Under the pieces are notes generated by a model. That model saw only the letters and a program-made list of their open reading frames with translations. It searched no databases and was not told the origin of the DNA. Of a stretch of 64,000 bases of DNA, positions 59,001 to 64,000 are shown in pieces. A program made the position numbers and the translations under genes. The stretch is from Stictocephala bisonia (Eukaryota > Arthropoda > Insecta > Hemiptera > Membracidae), in the NCBI GenBank assembly GCA_035578905.1, contig JAQJVL010000057.1, positions 2,170,001-2,234,000 on the forward strand. Reading direction: 5' to 3'. The stretch's first letter is position 1, and each line of letters starts with the position of its first letter.

Positions 59001-62000
59001 TTGATGTGGTATTTGGAGGTAAAAATTTTACCTTTACATTAGACAGTTGAGGAATATCACCATGGGCTGTGCAGTTATCAATCATTATAAGAATGTGTTT
59101 ATTTTTCTTTTTCATATCCTTATTTATGTTAGAAAGCCAGGAACTGAAAATTTCGCTAGTCATCCATGCCTTTTTATTTGCCACGTAATCTGTTGGTAAG
59201 GTTGTTGAGTTTTTAAAACATCTTGGTCGATTAGATTTGCCAATTACTAAAGGTTTCAATTTTACTGTCCCTGTGCTGTTTGAGCCCAGCAAAACCGTGA
59301 TCCTCTCTTTACTGTTTTTACCGCCGTGGCAAGGTTCGTCTTTAAAAGATAAAGTCTTATCGGGTAGGCACTTAAAAAAGAGTCCCGTTTCATCTGCATT
59401 AAATATATCGTCAGGGTGATACCCTTCAGTGTGTTGTGAGAGGTTTTCTATCCAATCTTGGCACACTGTTTCATCTACGCTTCCACTTTCACCACACAAT
59501 TTTTTAAACACAATATCATTCCTCCTTTTAAAATTATGGAGCCATCCATTACTTGCTCTAAATTTTGTATGGCCTAATTGTTCAGCAAATTGTTGTGCCT
59601 TTTCCTGCAAAACTGGTCCTCCAATTGGCACGTTTTTGTCCCGACACATCTTCAACCACTTTATAACACATTCATCAACATCCACAAACTCTCCATTTTT
59701 CATCGGTTTACACTTTGAAGAAAGTCCACTTCCGCAATACTTATCCTTGTTTTTTAAAATTGTAGCTAAAGTGCTTGCTTGAATATTAAATTCTTTAGCT
59801 ATCTCAATTTTCTTTTTTGTAGGGTTATTTTCAACCGCAGCAATAACCTTCCTCTTGAAATCAATACTTAAAGGTGTGCATTTCTTCTTTTTAACACCAT
59901 TGGACACGCCCGCCATATTCACTAATCACTGACACAACACTACGTACAAAGAGAGGCTAAACTGAAGTCAATCGGAACTGACAGTACAGTCTCATGCCAC
60001 TGCAGTGGCACGACAGACAGAAGTTAGTTTTCATGTCTTGACATGAATGAATTGGAAATATAAATACGTCTTATTGAGGTTCCACCCGTGGGAATTCGTC
60101 TTATAAAGGTCAGATTCATGTTATAGAGGTTTTTGGCTGTTGAAATTCGTGTTATAGAGGTTTCTCCTGGTCTTGGAAAGTGGAATAAAATTCATCTTAT
60201 CGAGGTAGTTATATTCAAATATTCATGTTATAAAGGTACTTTTAACATTGAATGTAATGGGCAATTCAAGGGGATTTTTTAAATATATGTGGTATCGAGG
60301 TTTTCGTGCTATCGAGGTTCGTGCTATCAAGGTTGTACTGTACTATGAAGAAAGTATAAAAATTGTTAAAAAAACAGACATGGTCTACTAGAATAGGTCT
60401 TCACCTTTCAAATATCACTTCATGTGTTATGATACGGTTATTATTACGAACCAAATCGTTGGAAAAGAAACCCATGTTTTAGGCGTTTTTTGTGGAGGAA
60501 AGCGGACACCTTATAGTGTAAATTGATCTCATTTGGTAAGTCTTCTTCAAGAGCTGATGTCATCCGATATTATATCATATTTACCTGAGTTGAATGCGTA
60601 TATTTTTTTGATAATCCAGGTATCTTTAATTTCTAACATGCTGTCAATCTTATCAGCAATTGTTGCAGTTGTATAATCAGTTCAATCAGACTGTTATATC
60701 TATACTTTTTCTGCAGATGATGCATACCCATTTATCTTGGCCAGTTTTACCTAAAAATTTCCAATATTTAGTTTTCAGGCTGCAATTGACTCATGAACCT
60801 TTATAAGTAACCTATAAAGGCTATTCTCACATTCTGCTGGCAAAAACTCCTCACATCTACCATAATGCATTGCCCCATCTAACTGAAATTTCAGCAGGCT
60901 TTAAACTATTTTTCTAATAAATTTTAATATGAATTGACAAAACTTACAACTATAAACTGAGAAAATTGTCAGAGCAAAAGAATGTTCAAGCTAACTGCAC
61001 CACTGATATACGTTTATTAACAAGTTCAGTACTTGCTGTTTTAAAATGTTGGCCTTTTCATTCCAATTTTATACAAATTAAGTACGAGGGTCATTTTCAA
61101 ATAGCGTGAGAGAAACTTTATTTATGGATATAAATGATATTACAAACTAAAATATGAACATTTTTTCACTTTTCTATGTAGTCGCCATTAACATCGACAC
61201 ATTTTTGAAGTTGTAGTACCAGCTTTTGGATCCCATCATCAAAGAACTCTCCCGTCTGACTGTTGAACCAGTTCGTAACTGTTTCTTTTAACATTTCATC
61301 ATTTTCCAAGCGCTTTCCACCAAGAAATTCCTTAAGGTTTGGAAAAAGATGAAAATCTGATGGTGCGAAGTCAGGACTGTATGGTGGATGATCCAGTATT
61401 TCCCAACGAAACTTGTCCAATTGTGTCTGTGTCCTTGCCGCAAAGTGAGGTTGAGCGTTGTCATGAAGCAGAATGACACCGCTAGAGAGCAGGCCCCGCC
61501 GGTGGTTTTATTGGCCTAAGCTTCAATAATGTTTTGCAATATCATTCAGCATTTATTGTCATTCCTCTTGGCAGAAAGTCTATCAGAAGAATACCCTTTC
61601 AGTGCCAACTTTTTGTGCCAAGGGAAATTTTCGCACATTTCCATCATTCATAACACCTTTACCGTAAACTTCAAGAAGCTGTCGGTGAATTTGAGCAGGA
61701 CGAACATTTTTTGCGTTTAAAAACCGTATATCAGTCGGCGTAAATATTGATTGATATTGCGACAAACGAAGCAGTATAACCACACAACCAGCATCAGCAG
61801 AGACGTGAAACGTAATGGCAGCATTGATAGAGACAGGCCAGTAAGTGCTGGCCTTGAATGGACGTCATGTGACCGGGTGGGCAGGCACGATGCGCAATCG
61901 GTTTTTACTTTAAAAATGACCCTCGTATATTTACTCTCTAAAATTATGATTTCGGAGGTAAATTCAAATATAGGTAGTAAAATGAGGTTAATGTAAGTGT

Positions 62001-62252
62001 TCCTATTTCCCAACCATCATTAATTGACTTTATTGATTTAAAAAATATACATACCGGTAATTAACATACATTTTGAAATTTATTCTTCTGCAATATTATT
62101 GTAATATTTATTTATTTTCTGCACAGGACAGGCTGGGGCTACAAGAGTTAGACAAGACCGGAAGACTTCATTTTCTTACATTTCCAGGAGATCACCTCCA
62201 GTTCACTGTTCCCTGGTTCCAAAGTGAAATAATTAATAAGTACCTACGATGA
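46930..62252 (+). CDS. Ppt1: Palmitoyl-protein thioesterase 1, complete, six exons
   Basis: Lysosomal alpha/beta-hydrolase that removes thioester-linked palmitate from cysteines of proteins undergoing degradation. Six exons (46930-47056, 49171-49280, 52933-53060, 54086-54244, 56410-56686, 62127-62252) join in frame to 308 codons; the human enzyme has 306. A hydrophobic signal peptide covers about residues 1-15. The body starts with [10 protein letters not shown], and two Cys clusters follow (DCCCNPC). The nucleophile elbow GFSQG puts Ser at 116. Asp234 (FERDTMV) and His290 (GDHLQF) match the human triad Ser115/Asp233/His289 with a constant offset of one. [14 protein letters not shown] and VQAEYWHDP are family hallmarks. 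An in-frame TAA just upstream fixes the start. It is divergent from DHX38. Introns 2, 4 and 5 are swollen by transposons. Confidence 0.97.
47233..47522. mobile_element. Possible small TTAA MITE in Ppt1 intron 1
   Basis: TTAA at 47229-47232 and 47523-47526. The left end CACGTTCAGTGCTG resembles the ends of the MITE at 50338. The right end is a poor match (CATGTCCCATGCGG, inverted). Confidence 0.4.
47690..48930 (+). pseudogene. ZMYM/TTF-type hAT transposase remnant
   Basis: Around 48185-48285 the plus strand reads [13 protein letters not shown], a frameshift, then [15 protein letters not shown]. This is the L-V-Y-S-x-S-K-x-x-V-F-C-x-x-C zinc-finger motif of ZMYM1/TTF-type hAT proteins. The preceding 200 bp are weakly coding. 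Both ends (47690-47750, 48850-48895) are GC-rich and could be element termini, but they were not paired. Confidence 0.5.
49171..49280 (+). CDS. Ppt1: Ppt1 exon 2
   Basis: 110 nt, acceptor TGTTTAG, donor GTAATA. It encodes [13 protein letters not shown] and [17 protein letters not shown], matching the PPT1 block between the oxyanion loop and the first helix. Confidence 0.95.
50181..51195. repeat. Repeat family A copy split by a MITE
   Basis: Left part 50181-50337 (GGGGTGTCCATGTTGGGTGG to GGGCTATTAA) and right part 51115-51195 (TTAATAAATAGC to ACTACACTCATTTA) join into one continuous family A sequence once the TTAA insertion is removed. Confidence 0.85.
50338..51114. mobile_element. TTAA-flanked MITE, 777 bp, nested in family A repeat
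   Basis: TTAA at 50334-50337 and 51115-51118; ends CGCATTCAGTGCTAAGGCCG and (inverted) CACATTCAGTGCTACGTGGC. The interior has GTATGGCCGTTTAGTCAGCC and GCAAAGGCTGGGCGAA. Related interiors occur at 55470-56150 and 51825-51990. Confidence 0.92.
51825..51990. mobile_element. Fragment related to the 50338 MITE interior
   Basis: CACAATTCAGGTTGGTCAGG, ATAAATACAGTATTTTTA and TTCTTGGAAAAACAAATTAA match 50750-50870 closely. Confidence 0.7.
52735..52830 (-). repeat. Repeat family B fragment
   Basis: Inverted copy of part of 57485-57600: CAAAATGCACAAATACTAT and TACCTTCCTCAGACCATAGG. The GAAA of the ribozyme-like core is lost. Confidence 0.65.
52933..53060 (+). CDS. Ppt1: Ppt1 exon 3 (nucleophile serine)
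   Basis: 128 nt, acceptor TGCTCAG, donor GTAAGT. It encodes [14 protein letters not shown] and [13 protein letters not shown], with the catalytic Ser116. Phase 0 in, phase 2 out. Confidence 0.97.
53061..54085. other. Ppt1 intron 3
   Basis: AT-rich; no mobile element recognised. Confidence 0.45.
54086..54244 (+). CDS. Ppt1: Ppt1 exon 4
   Basis: 159 nt, acceptor CAACAG, donor GTATTT. It encodes [31 protein letters not shown] and the [13 protein letters not shown] helix. Phase 2 in and out. Confidence 0.96.
54365..54612 (-). repeat. SINE with related tRNA head, different tail
   Basis: The minus strand reads GGCGTGGTAGCTCAGTGGCT, AAGGCTTC, ATGCAGAGGGCAAGG and box B GGTTTGAATCC (near 54555). 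The tail differs from the 36980 copy. Confidence 0.7.
54752..54840. mobile_element. hAT terminus fragment
   Basis: TAGGGGTGTGCAATGCAGTA followed by repeated GATTCGATGCA motifs looks like one end of a hAT MITE; no partner end found. Confidence 0.5.
54900..55465. repeat. Possible interspersed repeat, unclassified
   Basis: Paired phrases ATGTCACATTGTACATCATT and GTGTCATATTGTACCTCATT occur about 300 bp apart, with CAAAATGGCGGACC between them. No TIR or coding signal was confirmed. Confidence 0.35.
55470..56150. mobile_element. Second copy of the 50338-type MITE, ends worn
   Basis: Shares AATTTATGAGTATCAGAAGT, TATGGCCGTCTAGTCGGCC, CACAATTCAGGTTGGTCAGG and GGCAAAGGCTGGGCGAA with 50440-51040. TTAA-linked termini are not recognisable. 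Confidence 0.8.
56410..56686 (+). CDS. Ppt1: Ppt1 exon 5 (catalytic Asp)
   Basis: 277 nt, acceptor TTTCAG, donor GTACGT. It encodes [23 protein letters not shown], and [19 protein letters not shown] with Asp234. It ends in phase 0. Confidence 0.96.
57180..57293 (+). pseudogene. Decayed or alternative copy of Ppt1 terminal exon
   Basis: After an AG (57178-57179), a phase-0 frame of 37 codons runs to a TAG at 57291. It starts LGHHYF and contains [13 protein letters not shown], which lines up with [13 protein letters not shown] of the true exon 6, including the catalytic-His context (P-x-D-H-x-Q-F). Phase and order fit splicing from exon 5, but the acceptor has a poor pyrimidine tract and the C-terminal helix is lost. 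It is most likely a relic of an exon duplication; an alternative 3' exon is possible. Confidence 0.5.
57485..57634 (+). repeat. Repeat family B, copy with intact ribozyme-like core
   Basis: Runs from GTGAATCCCTCTGGTCTGAG through TTTGTGCATTTTGTGCTTAT to GTGTTGTATGA, directly abutting the Tigger TA target. Other copies: 32830-32980 and 52735-52830. Confidence 0.75.
57500..57542 (+). ncRNA. Candidate minimal hammerhead ribozyme
   Basis: Stem I TGGT (57500-57503) with ACCA (57539-57542); core CTGAGGA (57504-57510); one extra A; stem II GGTGA/TCACC (57512-57516, 57524-57528); GAA (57529-57531); two-pair stem III AT/AT with loop TG; cleavage triplet ATC ending at 57538. All catalytic-core bases of a hammerhead are present. 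The extra A before stem II is non-canonical. Short-stem-III hammerheads are known in Penelope-like elements. Activity is inference. Confidence 0.45.
57637..60340 (-). mobile_element. Tigger/pogo-type transposon, 2.7 kb, TA target
   Basis: Ends CAGTGGAACCTCGATACCAC and (inverted) CAGTACAACCTTGATAGCAC; TA at 57635-57636 and 60341-60342. Both subterminal regions carry many copies of a TTCGTGTTATAGAGGT-like motif, probably transposase-binding sites. It contains one degraded transposase gene on minus. In Ppt1 intron 5. Confidence 0.9.
58347..59922 (-). pseudogene. Tigger/CENP-B-like transposase, C-terminal part out of frame
   Basis: The ATG at 59922 opens 387 codons: psq-type helix-turn-helix (about 15-60), CENP-B-type DNA-binding half (about 75-140), and a DDE core with NADETG (Asp177), IMIDNCTAH (Asp282) and LQPLDQGI (Asp313). 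The 30-residue gap between the last two is normal for pogo/Tigger. A TAG follows at 58759. The acidic C-terminal domain continues in two other frames (58680-58750, then 58347-58680, ending near [12 protein letters not shown]), so there are at least two frameshifts. The catalytic domain is intact; the gene is not. Confidence 0.88.
60343..61082. other. Ppt1 intron 5 between the Tigger and mariner elements
   Basis: AT-rich; nothing recognised. Confidence 0.4.
61085..61925 (-). mobile_element. mariner deletion derivative, 841 bp
   Basis: TIRs CGAGGGTCATTTTCAAA and (inverted right end) CGAGGGTCATTTTTAAA; TA at 61083-61084 and 61926-61927. Shorter than a full mariner (about 1.3 kb), so internally deleted. 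Confidence 0.9.
61166..61783 (-). pseudogene. mariner transposase, internally deleted
   Basis: The N-terminal piece, [20 protein letters not shown] then [13 protein letters not shown] (a GVQW-like helix-turn-helix region), is joined after a gap to [15 protein letters not shown] and [18 protein letters not shown]. From Asp in HDN to Asp in PSD there are 34 residues, i.e. DD34D. The tail [10 protein letters not shown]...DVNGDYIEK is complete. The middle with the first Asp is missing. Confidence 0.88.
62127..62252 (+). CDS. Ppt1: Ppt1 exon 6 (catalytic His, stop)
   Basis: 126 nt including TGA, acceptor GCACAG. It encodes [22 protein letters not shown] (His290) and the C-terminal helix. The intron before it is 5.4 kb and contains a decayed similar exon, a Tigger element and a mariner. 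Confidence 0.96.
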   Translation, partial: DRLGLQELDKTGRLHFLTFPGDHLQFTVPWFQSEIINKYLR

Positions 62253-62670
62253 ATTTTGTTAACATCTTGCTCAAAGATGCATAAATATTGAGGCCAGATA
62301 TCACGATAAAAATCGTTGAGTATACCAACAGCAGGCACCATTTAACTTGTTAGCCACCACAGGAATATAGCAGGTGTAAGAGATTGAACTATATCTTTCC
62401 ACAATGTTAAATAATGTTTTCTCTAACGATTTATTAACGATCAATTGCTGCATTCTGTTATCAGCACAGCTATTTAAACTAGCAGTGTTCTTTTGTTTTA
62501 TGACAATTTGTAGAAATGGGTGACATTGTTCTAAAGCATAATCAAGAGAGAGAAAAATTCAGTGTATTAATGATTTATGTTTAGTATTTGTGGCAGGTGT
62601 AGTTATCTATTTTTATATTGCTCTAAATAGATACTATAAGATAGTTATCGTCTACTTATTTTTACAGTAA

Positions 62671-62676
62671 AATAAA
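62671..62676 (+). terminator. Candidate Ppt1 poly(A) signal
   Basis: An AATAAA hexamer lies 419 bases after the Ppt1 stop codon, just before the TTAA MITE at 62741. In such AT-rich DNA the hexamer is common by chance, so this is only a candidate. Confidence 0.3.
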
Positions 62677-62740
62677 AACTAACAAATTCTATGGAGGAGT
62701 GAAAAAAAGGAATGTTCAAAAGCCTGAATGTGATGCTTAA

Positions 62741-63602
62741 CCCTATATACGCCATGTATATTACCTTAAAACGCTACGCGATTTTGATGGTTTCGTAAGG
62801 GTTTTTTTTTTAAATCTTAAAAATTTATTCCCATCCCCTAAATATAGAGTGCTGCATATCATTTTGTTCACAAAGATACAAATAATTAGAAGGAATATAA
62901 ATTAGCACTTACCAATGAAGTTGGTGCATGTAGTATCTTTGGAAAAGTTGAAAAGTTAATTTTTCAAACAAATCTTCTAAGTTTGAACACATATAAGTCA
63001 ACCACCAATAATGTAGCACAATTTTCACTAATGTACAAAAGTTGTAGAATCTTAACAGGAATAAAAATATATATACACAATAGTAGATAAACCAAAGGTA
63101 AAATTGAAAAATGTCAAAAAAAGGAACCATATAGACAAATTTTTGGGGGTCATGTCATGTCAAGTCAGTAATGTCACTGTTGTCACTTATATTTCCGTCA
63201 TCTAATTCATCTAAAACACCCCGAATAGCACTACTACGTGATAATTCACTAATTTTTGAATAAAATCAGTGCGAAACACACGCAAAACACGCACACTAAC
63301 ACATTGTTTTGTCGATCAACAAAGAACACAAACAACCTGGATTGGAGAGATGACTTAGCAACATATGCATCAACTGTTCAGGTCTACCAACATCGTCTGA
63401 GTGAAAAATAAAAAAATATGTTGCGTTATATACATGTAATAGACGTTTATGTTCAAAACGGTATGCAATACGTGTGAAACAAATGCGTAATAACCGCGCT
63501 AATAAATAAACGTAAGCGCACGCTAAATGTGTCTCGATAGAGACGATGGTGCTTGAGCAACACAATAATGCATCTCGATTGAGACGCGTGGCGCGTAGAG
63601 GG
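62741..63602. mobile_element. TTAA-flanked MITE, 862 bp, downstream of Ppt1
   Basis: TTAA at 62737-62740 and 63603-63606; ends CCCTATATACGC and (inverted) CCCTCTACGCGC. Noncoding; the right end contains GTCTCGATAGAGACG palindromes. Confidence 0.75.
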
Positions 63603-63858
63603 TTAAATATTATTTTGTATAATTTCTGTTCATAGAATTAAAATCTAAATTTGTCAGTCATCCAAATGATAACAAATGTTGGTCCTTAAGATGAGGTGTG
63701 GTTTCCCAGACCATTAGATATAGTTGATTGGTAAACAAAGAAGAAGTATTAAATTGGTGAGGTTGATAGGTTCTTGTAAGTTGGTGAGATCAGTGTGTGT
63801 AATATCAACCTCATAAAGTTAAATTTTTACCAGTGACATATCACTGTTTTACATTTAA

Positions 63859-64000
63859 CCCGTGAGAACACGCCTGGCCAAAACTTGAGTGGTAGCACGC
63901 AAGTGAGCGCTCCGCTCACCCTGACATAAATTGAACAAATAGATCATGTCTCATGTATTTATTATATTTATTTTTAGTTATAAATTTGTAATACTTCTTG
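63859..64000. mobile_element. Possible left end of another TTAA element, cut by window edge
   Basis: TTAA (63855-63858) followed by CCCGTGAGAACACGCC and GAGCGCTCCGCTCACC, the same style as other TTAA elements here. The other end is outside the window. Confidence 0.35.

Noticed and set aside
59237..59782. Plus-strand reading frames over 58.3-59.9 kb
   Set aside because: Antisense to the Tigger transposase; no independent signal.

Overview
The window is eukaryotic genomic DNA, AT-rich and full of introns, almost certainly from an insect. The evidence is GT-AG introns loaded with arthropod-type DNA transposons (mariner, Tc1-like, pogo/Tigger, hAT, TTAA-target MITEs, PIF/Harbinger), Penelope-like and RTE/Jockey-like retroelements, tRNA-headed SINEs, and GGTTAGG-type tracts. 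A hemipteran is my guess for the order, but the sequence does not prove it.

Two host genes account for nearly everything conserved. They are arranged head to head around a 538-bp shared promoter interval (46392-46929). Leftwards (minus strand) runs DHX38/Prp16, the DEAH-box helicase of the second splicing step. I could place 15 consecutive exons with matching phases, from the ATG at 46391 down to the donor at 358. These give 850 complete codons, including the P-loop, DEAH, SAT and [10 protein letters not shown] motifs; the C-terminal exons lie beyond the left edge. Rightwards (plus strand) runs Ppt1, lysosomal palmitoyl-protein thioesterase 1. It is complete in six exons (46930-62252, 308 aa) with the Ser116/Asp234/His290 triad. 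A decayed or alternative copy of its last exon lies at about 57180-57293.

The rest is intron filled with mobile DNA, left to right: a Tc1/IS630-like transposon (931-3967, 506-aa transposase with Glu at the first catalytic position) nested in another terminal-inverted-repeat element (565-4410); a 37-bp tandem repeat; a 5'-truncated RTE-like reverse transcriptase with a tetranucleotide tail; a hAT element with perfect 8-bp TSD and a neighbouring empty-site paralogue; a second hAT MITE with perfect TSD; several TTAA-flanked (piggyBac-like) MITEs; a PIF/Harbinger derivative keeping the 5' ends of both ORFs; a foldback element; a pogo MITE; a strand-switching G-rich minisatellite; a mariner; a 1.46-kb inverted repeat of a Penelope-like GIY-YIG tail; another hAT MITE with perfect TSD; a Jockey remnant. 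In Ppt1 introns there are a ZMYM-type hAT remnant, a TTAA MITE nested inside an older repeat, a Tigger element with a broken transposase gene, and a second mariner.

I found no CRISPR, operon, rRNA or genuine tRNA gene. The most interesting signals are the hammerhead-ribozyme-like motif at 57500-57542 with relatives elsewhere, the spare Ppt1 terminal exon, the Penelope palindrome and the strand-switching minisatellite. Everything was read by eye; no alignment or database search was run.
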